Source of the DNA: Theobroma cacao
Taxonomy: Eukaryota; Streptophyta; Magnoliopsida; Malvales; Malvaceae
Direction: 5' to 3'
Length of the DNA: 64,000 nucleotides
Assembly: GCF_000208745.1 (NCBI RefSeq)
Contig: NC_030858.1
Location: 19,153,691 to 19,217,690, forward strand
Shown: positions 46,460-58,698 of the stretch, piece after piece
Layout of the letters: each line of letters opens with the position of its first letter
How positions within the stretch are numbered: position 1 is the first letter of the stretch
Notes under the pieces: model-generated
The model's database searches: none
What the model was told of the DNA's origin: nothing
The model's input: the letters and a program-made list of their open reading frames with translations, nothing else
Made by a program: the position numbers and the translations under genes

Positions 46460-47750
46460 AATTAAACAAATTATATAGGCTAGTCTAATAGTTATTTTTG
46501 CTAGTTACTTTTTGTTTTTTTACTTTTACTCTTTTAAAAGGTCACTTAATAAAAAATGCAAATGGTAGAAAGCCAAAATCAATTATAATTAAAAAAATGA
46601 GTAAGCAATTGAAATAAAATATTAAATTAATAATTATTCTATATAAACATAAAATTATATATATTATTTTTAAAAAAATTACATATACAATCTTTTACAT
46701 AACAAAAGTTTTATTTACTCTGGTACCCATACAAATCTTTTGATTTTTGCTCCCAAATGTGAAAAGCAAGTAACAACTAAATAAAACCATAATTCTTTTA
46801 AAAAAAATACACAAGAAAGATGTTCAAGTGAAATACTTGAATTGCCTAACTACTTATAAGAAATAAATATTCATTGATTTGTCATTTATTATCTTGAAGC
46901 TATTTGTTAACAGTTAATGATGCTACCTGTTTAGTTTCGTTGAAATTCTTGACATAATTTAACCGCAAACATACAATCTTTAATTCATATTAAGTGTATA
47001 AAAAATTTATAGGGGCAAGTTTGACTTTTACTTTACAAAAGTTTAATAGAGTATATAATGTAAAAATTGAACGATTAACACAATGAAAATGGAAAGAAAA
47101 AAAAGAAGAATATCAAAAACTTCTTTCAACATAAATTTCAATTATCTGCTTTTGACGTTACTTGTCAGAATGCATAAATATAACTTTGGTTGCTAATTAT
47201 TAGATGAATTTTGGATTTTGTACAAAAATTTATATCATTTTTGTCTTCTTTTTACTACTTTCTCTCTTTTCTTTTCTTTGGGTTATATTCAATTTCTTTT
47301 CCTTTTTTTTTCCTTCTCATTTATGTGAGATTCCCCTGCACTTTTTGCCCCTAATTATCTTAGAAAGTGCCAAAATTTGCCCATCTTTATCTCTTAAACC
47401 TCTTCAATTTTTATGACACTGTCTCAATACCCCAAAATCATGAGATATGTGATACACTAACCTTCCTTTTTTCTTTAATCTTATTGTCTTTTATTATTAC
47501 AATTTAGTCATAATCTTTCGCTGGAATTGACGGGCTCAACACCCAAGTTCAAACAATGCCAAACAAAAAAAGGAAAAAGAAAATACAAAAGAGGCTTTTC
47601 TTGTCCATTCAAAATTTAAAAAACAACCAAAGATTATTCTTAAGAATTTTGAAAGCCCCTCTAATAAACCAATCAGCCCATTGTTTGCATGGTTTCAATT
47701 TACTCCTTAATTATCAGGGGGACGAATTTGGCCTGAAACAACCCCAAAAG
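46460..47750. other. AT-rich intergenic stretch
   Basis: No gene, repeat boundary or RNA gene is recognised. The short open frame near 47204 (hydrophobic, T-rich) is most likely chance. Confidence 0.5.
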
Positions 47751-47925
47751 TAGAGGTGTGCAAATTCAAATCAAATAGAATCAAAGTGAGTTCGGTTTTC
47801 TTAATTTGATTATTTTAGTTAATTAAGTTCGATTAAAATGATTTAATCAGTTTGGTCTTAGATTTGAAATTTTTCCAACCAAAATAGTCAAACTAATCAA
47901 AATGAGTAATATTAACCTATTACAT
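47751..47925. mobile_element. Possible degenerate hAT-type MITE end
   Basis: The sequence TAGAGGTGTGCAAATTCAAA followed by many TTCGGTTT / AATTTGATT words resembles short non-autonomous hAT elements of plants (consensus AGGGGTGTGCAAAA). No second end or 8-bp duplication was found. Confidence 0.3.
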
Positions 47926-50486
47926 CCCATTTTGTGGAAGAATCGTGATAGGTGCAAGAACCAAGACAGGTATAACTCGTTAGGCCCAAGCAAGTCTGCT
48001 TATATTCATTCACACTCATTATGGTTCGTTAACCATCATTATAATACATAAGGCAACCAATATACTATTCGCATGCATACGTCCATAGGCGACAATACAC
48101 AGCTATGGAACTTCTCTATATCAAAACTCATACATATCATATGATCATCCATCTACACCCATAGGTGAACTATAGGCTCTTGAGCCAATTTTGCACATAT
48201 AAATATAACATTCATAAAGTAAATGCCAACCATTGGCTACATCATCATAAACATGTTTAAATATCCATAAACATAAAGAAAAGACCGACACGTCAGTGGA
48301 ACATGACTCAACCCTTTAGGCATCAAGTGGCTATTAGACACCTACTAAAGAAAGAAGACCAAGAGCTCATCTTGGCGATAAGGGTGTAAACTAATCACTG
48401 ATCTGCAAAACAAAAATAGGGAAAATAACGTGTAAGTTACAAAGACTCTATGAGTGGATATGAAAAAGGGAACAAGCCAAGGGGGAGAGTTTTTTGTAAT
48501 CATAAACTTGAAATCACATGTTATTCATAAAATTTCTCAAAATTTCCATAATACTCATGAAACATGGCATTTAAATACATTTCCAATAACATTTAATTGA
48601 AATCAAACTAGCATAAACTGTTGAAAAACATTTGCCTTTGAAAAACACTTGAAAATCCAATTTTGCAAGGAATCTATCAATAGATTGTACATAGAATGCT
48701 TCCTATAGCACTCTATCCAAAATTTATCAATACATCTCCCTCAAGTATCAATAGATTAGTCATGAAACTTAATTTTGTAGGTGAAATTTTACACATAACC
48801 ATATCCTATGTCCCTTTATACCATGGGATTATTCCTTAGGCCAAAGTTTAGTTTAACCAAGGCTAAAACCATCACAACCAAGTGTGTATCACATCAATGT
48901 TCATTCAACATAACATACACATTCTAGCATGTATTACAACAATAATTCTCATTCAACATAATATATACTCATCATCATTATTCCATAGAATTTTACTATT
49001 ACAGCATAAACATTTCATAACTTTGAGTGGTGTCCGCCATTCAAGCGAATAGTGATTTAACCCCCATTATCTTGGGTTCCTAGTACTTTTTGTGAGTGAC
49101 ATTTTTCCTTACTGTGTAATCCAACATTGAGTAAGAGGGTAAGTTAGGAAATCTTTAAGTGAGCATATAGATTACATATTTTAAATATGAAACTTCATTT
49201 TAACTTTCAAAAGAATTCATTGACATTTTTTGTTATCTGTCACTTTTGAAGCAAAAATTTTCTAAGTCTAGAAGGGGTCACTAGAAGGGGTCAAAATATG
49301 TGATTTTTATAGAACAATCTTTTAGAAATAAAAAATGACATTAATGATTCCTTTGATATTTAGATGACCAAAAATGATTTGTTTTCATAATATTTGGAGT
49401 ACCTTTGCTATGGTAAATGGCAGCTACAAATTTAATTTTAGTTGAACTTTATTTATCTTGTTCTTGAAACCAAAATTTAGATTTAGATTTTTTTTTATTT
49501 TGATTTTTTTGACACTTTTATTGAATCCAAATGGGTGGTTTCTTAGCTTATTTACATTAACTATCTTAAGTAAATGGAGAGGAAAAAGGAAAGAAGTAAA
49601 AATGAGGACACTCACTTAAATGGTATTTAACATAAACTTTTGAAAACTATCTTAGTGTATAAAGTTGAAAGCATGGTTAAATGACTTGATGTATTATTGG
49701 TGAGCATCTTTTCCATACAAATATTGGACTATCAGTGCAAATAAATGTTCTAACAAACATCTTAAATGTTAGGGGCATATCAATCATCCCTAGGAGTTTC
49801 CACATATAATAATATATCACTGAGCTAGGAATCGAAGGAGGAGGAAGCCATCGTGATTTTGACAAAGGTATTCTAATCACTTTCCTCTTCCTTAAAGTTT
49901 TTATTTGTATTAAAACACCAAGGTGATCGAGGTAGGTGCGACATTTTATTTTATTTTTTATTTGCTGCATTTTAATCTGATCATGTCGTACCTAATAATT
50001 GATTGACTATGGTTTTATGTTGTCTTAACCTTTGTGGATATTGATGATTGATTTCATCCCTTGATTGATTATACACTATACATTGAATTGTTATATTATA
50101 GTTCTTGGAGCCTATCGATATAAGGACTTGTAGCTAATGGCAGAAGGCACTAGCCATTGTGCACAATAAGTGGTAGCTTGAGCCGGTTGAGAAATTCCCA
50201 AAACTTACTAGATATTGGTAGCTAACGAAGTACTACCCCTTTTTGTGAATAGTTGTCGACTAAAAGCAACGAACTATTCGGTTTAGTGCAATGACACTAG
50301 GTGGTTTGGATGTCCATGGTTACAGCTCCATTTTGATTGATTGAATTTCTAATATGGTGATTTAGATTGAGATATTATTGAATTTGTGATTGAATTGATG
50401 GATTATGACATAGTTATTGCCTATATGATGTTTACAAGTTGTTTATTTATCTACGGGTGATTTATAAACTTGTTTGAGGTCTTAGT
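47926..50486. other. Decayed LTR-like and unclassified sequence
   Basis: A GGCCCAAGCAAGTCTG block near 47981 matches the AGACCCGAGCAAGCCT block near the end of the 8475 and 50487 LTRs, suggesting an older minus-orientation LTR. Inside it, words like ATCTATCAATAGATT occur near 48670-48770. A roughly 97-base segment at 49716-49812 recurs at 51008-51107. No coding sequence is supported. Confidence 0.35.
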
Positions 50487-51119
50487 TGTCACGACCCAAC
50501 TCGGAGTTCCATGATCTACGTAGGAGTCAGACAAGCGAAGCCTATGAGACCCGAGCAAGCCTTAAAATTTTGAATCACACAACACATAGCCAAGGGTTTA
50601 TAAATCCACATATTCATATGATATTTAAGTTCAAATACATAAACTTTGCCACTTGGCACATATATTGTAATCAATATTTAATATGTCAATCATAAAGCCA
50701 TACATTGGCCATCAAACTAGGTTCTTACTTTACAACCCTTGCACAAGTTCAACTAGCACATCGTGCCTACATACATAACAAATTAAACTAAACCCCAAGG
50801 CGGAAGCTCATTATAGACTCAGCGGAGTGGACGTGTCAGATAAGGACTTACGGGATGCTAAAAATGATCCGTCAATGGACAACCCTTGTCACACAACCTT
50901 GTGGCCTATTTATCTGCATATGGTACAACAAATGGGTGAGTCATCTAATATTCAGTGAAAGATGCAGATAAATCAAATATATATATAAATATATATATTA
51001 GACACATATACAAATATTGCACTATCAGTGCAAACAAATATTCTAACAAACATCTTCAATGTTAGGGGCATATCAATCATCCTTAAGAGTTTCCACAAAT
51101 AGTATATTTCAGATTTTTT

Positions 51120-51647
51120 TATGAAAGCATTGTTGCTCCCTTGAGCTCTTCAAGGCCGTGGCCTTACTTGCTCTTATGCTACCTTGCTGCAATCTGCTGC
51201 AGTTGCTCATATTGCAAAGCGATTTTCTCCTACTTCAAGCCTGATCGAGTTAAAATGATAAACATGAAAATTTTTGGTCTACCTCTTAACTTTGCAATGG
51301 TTTAAGAATCATGTTGATTGAATCTCTTTAGATCAAATTATGAGTGAAATATCCTGACATGTTCAATAGAAGTCTACACTTGGTCTCTATTGCCTTGTTC
51401 ACCAAATCAAAGACCAACTTTAAGCACATATGAACCTACAAATATCAAAGACCAAATTAGCATGGACTTAAATAGAGACTTTCAACATGAATTTGAGTTA
51501 AAATTAATAAAATTAAAGTACATCAACATGTTTTGAACTAATTAACTAAAAACCTAAAAACTAACTAAAATTGACTCAAAACATGAAGACTTAGCTATTT
51601 TTTTATCCCAAAATGTAGCTAAATAACTCCATATAATAGAGTTATCA
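51120..51647 (-). mobile_element. Truncated 3' LTR of the Athila-like element
   Basis: It is the direct repeat of about 58160-58698. Similarity begins near the GCATTGTTGCTCCCTTGAGC block and runs to GAGTTATCA at 51647. Confidence 0.85.
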
Positions 51648-51649
51648 TA

Positions 51650-51660
51650 CTCCCACACTT
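51650..51660 (-). other. Polypurine tract of the Athila-like element
   Basis: On the minus strand AAGTGTGGGAG lies two bases before the 3' LTR start, the usual place for the plus-strand priming tract. Confidence 0.75.
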
Positions 51661-53219
51661 AGCTTTTTGCTTGTCCTTTAGCAAAACTAAAATAAAGAAA
51701 ATGAAATAGCATGGTTGAAAACATCAACTGAGAGATCACATCGCTTCATCGATCACCCTTAATTTCCTCATAAATTGTCTAGTTTTTCCAACCCAAGTAA
51801 AGCATAAATATCATTTAAGTTTACATTTCCTTCAAATGTAAGCTCATTTTTTAGATGAAATTCTATGTATGTGTGTAATCTTTTATAATGAACATCATGC
51901 ACTTTAGATAAGTTTATGCTCATCAAATCTTAAACTAGCTTAGAATTTCATAAGTTTTCTATTCACCTGTCTCTCCACTAATGTAGGCTCACACTCAACT
52001 TGGATACTTAGGACTTTATTCAGCTTGTAATGTAAGGCTAGGGTCAAGGTAGGATACAAGATATTATGTAGCTCAAATCACCCTAAACACACAATTGTTC
52101 TAGGACCTATATAACCTTATTATTTTCTTTCTCCACTAAGTACACCTTTGTCTTTCATTTCGCTCTTCATTCATCAACCATATTTTTTTATTCTCAATTC
52201 ATCACCTTCAAACATGTTTTTTTCAATGACGATAGAATGAATACTTCACATCAAATTATTAAATTATATATTTACTATTTTTTTTTTATAATTCATCTTG
52301 TCCACTTTTTCATCAAAAATGAAATATATTTTCTAAAACAATGTACATGCTTAGGAATGAGGGGTGTAGACTTGGAAATTTTATTTAAAGGCTAAGCTCA
52401 CTTGTTTATGGTTGATAAGAAAGTTAGAAAAATTTCTTGGCTTAAGGGGGTATACTAAGGATAAACTCTAATTGGGTTAGCTCGAAAGGCTCAATTGATC
52501 CAAAAATGGCCTAAGTCATTTCCTAGTTAAGTGTTTCCTAAGATTTCACCTTAAGAAAGGATCAAACAAATTCTAAAATTCCAAGCCTAGTCTAAGAATT
52601 CACATTCACACAATCATTTTCTAAATGTACATAATAACTCAATATAAGAGATAAAGTGCTTAATTATGGAAATTTCATTCTATAATGTTGCCACACATAA
52701 GAATTCAACATACTACTTTAACTCTATTCATGCTTACTAAAAGTACAAGAATAGCAAGACAACTAGATTTCATCAGTAGATAGGCAAGTCAATTTCATGG
52801 TGCTTTACTCTACCTACAAGTTTCAACACACGCTTATCCTAAATGCAAATTGACTAGTTTAAAGTATAAATGCAATATACTAAAAGAAAGCATAAAAAGT
52901 CACCCCCAAACTTAAAGTGAACATTGTCTCTAATGCTCCTGAAAGTAAAAAATAGAATACTCCCATATGCTTGTAGACAACATCACACGTCATCATCCTC
53001 CTTCACAACATTGACTTTATTATTATTATTATTACTATTATTTACTTAAAAATCATAAAACAATAACCTACAAAAACATGAAAAAGATAATAAAATTAGT
53101 AAACAAGACTTAAAATACAACAAAAATTAAAACTAAAAGTCTATTAATAGAAAAAAAATAAAATAGGCCAAAATTATCTAAGTGTAGAAAACTTGGGTTG
53201 CCTCTATAGCAGTGCTTTC

Positions 53220-54398
53220 TGTTGGTCCCAATTAAATGTGCTAGAGAGGGGTGAATAGCACAATTTAGCTCTTTCAAAAATTGTCTCTAAGTGTAGACAA
53301 ATTCAAGATAGATGAAAGAAAGAAAATAAAACAAAAATAGAGTAAATGAGATAGCAGAATTTAGAGTGGTTCGGTCAAAGACCTACATCCACTACCTTGA
53401 TTATCCAACCAAGGATTTTCCAACTCAATCCACTAGAAACGGTGAAATTCACAAGCTTCCACCAAGCTTTACAATGGCTTTTACTAGGCTCAGCCAAAAC
53501 CTTTCACAATAGTTTTTCACGGGCTAAACTAAAACTCAACACCTAACTTTTCAAGGCTAAGTTAGAACCTTAACACATTCAAACAAACTTAGCTTGAAAC
53601 AACCACTTAGAGTGACTCTCTCACTCTAAGAATACAAGAAGAGAAGTAAAAGAAAGTACCTATGATCACAAGGTTGATCTAAATGGTACAAGGTTGAGTG
53701 CAGAATACAAATACAAAAGATTGACGTTTAAGTGCAGAAAGGAGCAGAGGAGATTTTCTGGTTTTTCAGCTTTATATGACTCAAATCTCTTCAACACTTC
53801 CAAAGAACTTATTTCTAACCATTGGAAGACCCTTTTATGCTTGGAGAAATAACTTGATGACAGTTTGGCAGTTTATGGCCATTGAAAACAGTTGAGAGTT
53901 AGTTCTAGCTGTTAATCTGTCTTCTAGTGCTTTGGTTCAAATTATAGACAAAGAGCTCTTAGTCGACTAACTTTCTTCTTGGTCGATTAAGTTGGTTCTT
54001 CTTCTGGTCACAGATTCTGACAAAGAGCATTTAGTCAATTAACTCACATCTTGGTCAACTAAGTTAGTTCTGTCTTGAAGTTCAGATTTTGGCAGAGAGC
54101 ATTTAGTCGACTAACTCACATATTGGTCGACTAAGTCGGTTCTGTTTCTCAATATTCTTCAGCTCGCCATTTCTCCAATTTGAATCTTAGCCAACCAACA
54201 TTCTTCTTTATTCAACTAAGGAGCTTCTTTCTCATTAATCTATCATGTCTCCTTATTTTTATCCCTTTTTTTTTATATACACTTTGAAAGATTGATTTAT
54301 TAATTTCATACATTATTTGTCCTGCACACTCAAGTAGAAAAATTAGACACAAATGAATGGGAATGTTTTATTATCATCAAAAACTAATGGAGCTAACA
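53220..54398 (-). mobile_element. Copia-like (Sirevirus-type) solo LTR, TSD CTTTC
   Basis: In plus view it starts TGTTGGTCCC and ends GAGCTAACA, 1179 bp, with CTTTC on both sides (53215-53219 and 54399-54403). It is the inverted relative of 61902-63109. It contains repeated GTCGACTAA motifs at 53960-54140. It has no coding sequence. Confidence 0.93.
53955..54215. repeat. Repeated TTAGTCGACTAA-type motifs
   Basis: Three units of about 80 bases each carry a pair of motifs close to TTAGTCGACTAA and TTGGTCGACTAAG, joined by a GTTCTG and CAGATT spacer. A fourth, eroded pair follows. The inverted sister LTR has the same array near 62090-62270. Confidence 0.8.
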
Positions 54399-54449
54399 CT
54401 TTCTTTATCTTCTTTAGTTAGACTCTTTTTACAAGCTCCTTATTCTTTC

Positions 54450-55540
54450 TCATAATGTTTGAGGCTTAACACATTGACCGTCAATAAATTGGTGTCTTCA
54501 CTCTCAACCTCCATAATGCCATAAGGATAAATCTTCACAATTTTGAAAGTGCTCACCCACTTTGATTTATGTTTCCATGGAAAAACTTGAAGTAGGACTT
54601 ATAAAGTAATAAGACATGTTGCCCAACCTCAAAATCAGGATAGCTTGAAGGTGGTAGTTCAACAACAAGGCTTGGTGCTAGCTCAAATGGAAGCTGTGGA
54701 GTAATCTTATCTTTTCCCTTATTAGCTAAGTCCACTTTATAAGAATGAGCTGTGGAGGAAAGGTACTTAGTTGCATTGAAGATAGTAAATTCAACAATCT
54801 CCTTTCCAACTCTGAAAGTTATTCTACCTTCCTTTACATCGATGAGGGCACCTGCAATGGCCAATAATGGATGTCCCAGTATCAAAGGAATATCAACATC
54901 CTCTTTCATCTCAAGTACAAGAAAGTCCACTGAAATGTACAATTTCACCACTTTAATCAAGACATCCTCTGTAATCCTAAATGGTTGCCTTATTGTTATG
55001 TCTGCTAGCTACAAGGTGACTGTAGTAGGTTGAATCTCTTTCAGTCCAATTTTCCTATCAATAGACAAAGGAATAATTGATATACTAACACCTCAATCAC
55101 ACAAAGCTTTCAAAAAATTAAAATTAACAATTGAGCAAGGGATGAAAAAACTCCTTGGGACTTTAAGCTTTGGTAGAAGCTTGTTTTGGATTATAATGTT
55201 GCACTGCTCAATAAGTGCAACTATCTCGAAATCCTTCAATTTTCTTTTATTTGATAATATATCCTTCAGAAACTTCACATATGAAGGCATTAGCTCTAAA
55301 GCTTCTGCAAAAAGAATGTTGATGTGAAGCTTTTTGAATACCTCAAGAAACTTTTGGAAGTGCATATCAAGCTTTTGTTTTTGACAGCATTGAGGAAAAG
55401 GTGGTAGAGGTAGGTTTGTCTTTGCTTTGATGTCCTGACTCTGCTTGTTGGAAATCATTATCTCTGTCTCTTTTTCATCAGACTTGTCTGGTTGTTTAAA
55501 TTGTTTGGAATTTACTTTCAACTTTCTTACCACTTCTTAA
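54450..55540 (-). pseudogene. Athila-like protease joined to integrase C-terminus (broken)
   Basis: In minus orientation a basic/acidic linker (from about 55533) leads to the retropepsin-like domain: ALCD, stop, GVSISIIPLS (the active-site Asp is kept, the next codon is a stop), ADITIRQPFRITEDVLIKV and DVDIPLILGHPLLAIAGALI. Then near 54730-54650 the protein jumps to FEVGQHVLLLYKSYFKFF and, in another frame, FKIVKIYPYGIMEVE and LKHYEKE, which is the C-terminal tail of Athila-type integrases. About 1000 codons for reverse transcriptase, RNase H and the integrase core are missing between them, so the element has an internal deletion. Confidence 0.85.
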
Positions 55541-55814
55541 AGTGATGGCCTTAACATATTCCATAACATCCCTCTTTGGATTTACCTTATATCACTGGGC
55601 AAAGTCCCTTGAGCTTTGTTATTTATTGAGCTTGCCAATTGTCCAATTTGTGTCTTAAGGTTTCTCAATGAGGTTATATGACTTTGAATGAAGGAGTTTG
55701 TCTTAGCCATGTATTAAAAGAGCAACTCCTCTATTGATGGTTTCTTATTTAGAATATGGGCTCTTGAATGCTATTGAAAATTGGGAAAAATATTTGGCCT
55801 TGAAGCTAATGCTC

Positions 55815-56795
55815 CTAGATTGTTTCCCCATAAAAAGCTTGGATAATTTCTCCATCCGAGATTGTATGTGTTGGAAAAGGGGTTGTTTTGCTGTCTGTTT
55901 CCAATGAACTGAATTGTTTCCACGTTGTTACTTGGACACTAGTGATGGCATGTCCATCTCCACAATTGTCACAAACTACAAAAAGACTTTGAACATGATT
56001 GATACTAAAAAAATCTAACTTTTTTATTAGAGCAGCTACATGGGCAATTAATGTCACGATGGCATCAATCTCATGAACTATAGCTATTCTCCTATATATG
56101 GATTGTTCCGATGGCCATAGATAATTTTTTGACACCATCTCTTTTAATAGGTCATAAGCTTCATCGATAATTTTTCTCATAAGAGCTCATCCTGCAGCTG
56201 CATCAATTGTATTTCAAACTTGGCTGTGCAATCCATTGTAAAACATATGTATTTAAAGCCATTTCGGAAAACTATGATGTGGGCAATGCCTAAGTAAGTT
56301 ATTGTTTCTATCCCAAGCTTCATACAGTAACTCACCATCAAATTGTATGAAAAAAGTGATATCATTCCTCATTTTAGCTGTCTTCGCTAGATGGAAGTAT
56401 TTTGCAAGGACCTTATAGGCAAGGTCATCCCATGTTGTGATTGAATCTGTGGGTAATGAATTCAACCACACTTTTGCTCTGTCCCTCAATGAAAATGGAA
56501 ATAATCTTAATCAAATGGCATCATCTGTAACCCTGTTGCGCTTAACTGTGTCACATATCTTCAGGAAATTAGATATGTGACCATTTGGATCATCATTGGA
56601 AACACCTACAAACTATACTGATGTTTGGATCATAGTGATGATGGCCGGCTTGATCTCGAAGTTATTTGCTTGTACAGTTGGCCTTTTAATGCTTGATGGG
56701 ATACCTTGTACTAAAGGAACAGCATAGTCCCTCAATAAATGATTCTCTTCAACTACCCTCTCTTGGACTTGTCGCTCTCTTGGTTGTTCATCCAT
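55815..56795 (-). pseudogene. Athila-like gag (broken)
   Basis: The minus strand from the Met at 56795 gives NHLLRDYAVPLVQGIPSSI and, across a stop, LRLFPFSLRDRAKVWLNSLP, which is the start of the retrotransposon gag (PF03732-type) domain. LAYKVLAKYFHLAKTAKMR, FDGELLYEAWDR and DEAYDLLKEMVSKNYLWPSE complete the domain. At the C-terminal side a CDNCGDGHA motif stands in for a zinc knuckle (CxxC and GH kept). At least four in-frame stops and shifts occur. Gag would form the virus-like particle. No intact reading frame remains. Confidence 0.85.
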
Positions 56796-57004
56796 TGTAC
56801 TAAAAGAATTAAAATCTTATTGACTTTTTTGTCTTAGTCATCGAAATGTTCGCTTAATCTCTAAGTCACACAAGATAGTCTTTAAGTTTCGTGTTATGCA
56901 CATACAATGTCAAACGCACCTTAAAAACACAAAAGAAAAGAAAAAGCTTTGTCTAAGACTATTTTGTTTAATTTAATATCAGCAAATATAAATACGAAAA
57001 CAAA

Positions 57005-57022
57005 TCGTCGGTAACGGCGTCA
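57005..57022 (-). other. Primer-binding site (tRNA-Asp type)
   Basis: On the minus strand TGACGCCGTTACCGACGAT differs by about three bases from TGGCGCCGTTGCCGGGGAT, the complement of plant tRNA-Asp 3' ends. It lies a few bases inside the 5' LTR. Confidence 0.8.
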
Positions 57023-57029
57023 AAAACTT

Positions 57030-58698
57030 GTTGATCTGGTTATACACGCAAGTGCAAGTGGCCGTACAAGTAATATAAAGTAAGTCGAGTATCGTTTCCC
57101 ACAAAGATTTGTACCTATTTTTACTGAATAATAAGCTTATAACAAAATAATCTCATCCAAGCTTCAATTTCAAAATATCAATTAAATTAAAAAAATTGAT
57201 TAATTAAATAATGAATAAAGCACAAAACGTCACTAAAGGAAATATTTACTCAAAACCTAGGATAATGGTGTCTTTCAAAACTTTGTTTGATTTAAATAAT
57301 TTCCTTAACTTAGATTAATGGAATATATGGCTAACCTAGAATCCAAATTATGTACATGTCATCTGTTGAGATCATGCACACATACTTTTTCTAAATTAAT
57401 CCCATATGTCAATGCAAATTAATTAGAAAGTTCATTAAGTTCGTGTTCTAATATGGCTGCCTAAGGTATTTAGGGATATGTCTATCCTAATCATGAAACT
57501 ATCACCTAACTTTGAAGTGAATCGAACAAAGGCTATTCAAAACTATGGTCTAGTCTAAATTCCCTCTATCGAGTTCCATTTAGAGACCCACTACATTTTA
57601 ACTGGTGATCAAGCAGTGAAAAGCATTAAGTGCATAATTGAATAAACCATGTGATTTCCATTAACACTGAGCAAGAAAAAATCAAATAATCAAACTACAT
57701 AATGAAATATCCCATAATTTTAGAAAATGAAATTAGTTCATCATTGTATTTATAGTAGACATAATTAAATCAATAAAGAAGATCATTGCTACAACAAAAT
57801 AACAAGAAAGAAAAGAAGAGTAAAGAAAACTCAAATCCTCTGTCGATTCTTGATCCTTGATTCCCTTGATTTCTTTTCGTTTCTTTCATTGAAAATCCTT
57901 TTCTTTTCTCTCAAAAACTGCCCTCGTTGCCTCTCTGAACCTCCTTTCTCAATTGCTAAAAAAAACCTATTTGTAGCCACCAATAAACCCTAAAAACTCA
58001 TTTCTCGATTGGCTACACTTCATTAATTCATGTCAAAACGCCATGGCTTTGCTTCAGTGGCATCGCGACGTTTCTAACTTATATATTTTTTTGCTTGCTT
58101 TTCATCTAGGGGTGTGCCGCTCCTCCTTAGGCACTATGGTAGTCAGCTCGCAAGTGTTTGTATGGGAGCATTACTACTCCCTTGGGCGTTGCGGCTTTGA
58201 GCTTTTCAAGGGCTTGACACTACTTACTCTTATGCTGCCATATTACTGTCTACTACAGTGCCTCATCTTACAACACAATTTTCTCCTACTTTAAGCCTGA
58301 TCTAGTTGAAATAGTAAAACATGCAAATTGTAGGTCTACCTCTTAGCTTTTCAATGGTCCAAGAATCATGTTGATTGAATCTTGTTAGCTCAAGTTATGG
58401 CCGAAACATTACGACATGTTCAGTAGAAGTTTGCACTTAGTCTCCAGTGCCTTGTTCAGCAACTTTCAACTTTAAGCACATATGAACCTATAAGACCAAA
58501 GACCAAATCAACATTGACTTAAATAAAGACTTTCAACATGAATTTGAGTTAAAATTAATAAAATTAAAGTACATCAACATGCTTTGAACTAATTAACTAA
58601 AAACCTAAACACTATCTAAAATTGACTCAAAACATGAGGACTTAGCTATTTTATTATCCCAAAATGGAGCTAAATAACTCTATATAATAGAGTTATCA
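57030..58698 (-). mobile_element. 5' LTR of the Athila-like element
   Basis: It is 1669 bp, TGATAACTC... to ...GATCAACA in minus orientation. The plus-strand frame at 58043-58294 is chance. TAATC follows at 58699; the partner duplication is lost with the truncated left LTR. Confidence 0.85.

Larger units (their letters stand above)
51120..58698 (-). mobile_element. Athila-like Gypsy retrotransposon, internally deleted
   Basis: Right (5') LTR 57030-58698 and left (3') LTR about 51120-51647 are direct repeats; both start TGATAACTCTATTATAT in minus orientation. The left one lacks about 1.1 kb of its 3' part. A primer-binding site complementary to tRNA-Asp is at 57005-57022 and a polypurine tract at 51650-51660. 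The interior holds gag, protease and the integrase C-terminus in minus orientation but no reverse transcriptase, RNase H or integrase core. A Copia-like solo LTR (53220-54398) sits in its 3' part. The remaining interior (51661-53219) is AT-rich without recognised coding sequence. Confidence 0.85.

Noticed and set aside
47204..47416. 70-codon hydrophobic frame, possible membrane peptide
   Set aside because: T-rich sequence gives Phe/Leu by composition; there is no splice, promoter or family support.
58043..58294. 83-codon plus-strand frame
   Set aside because: It sits in the Athila-like 5' LTR, on the strand opposite to the element, and its equivalent is not kept in the left LTR.
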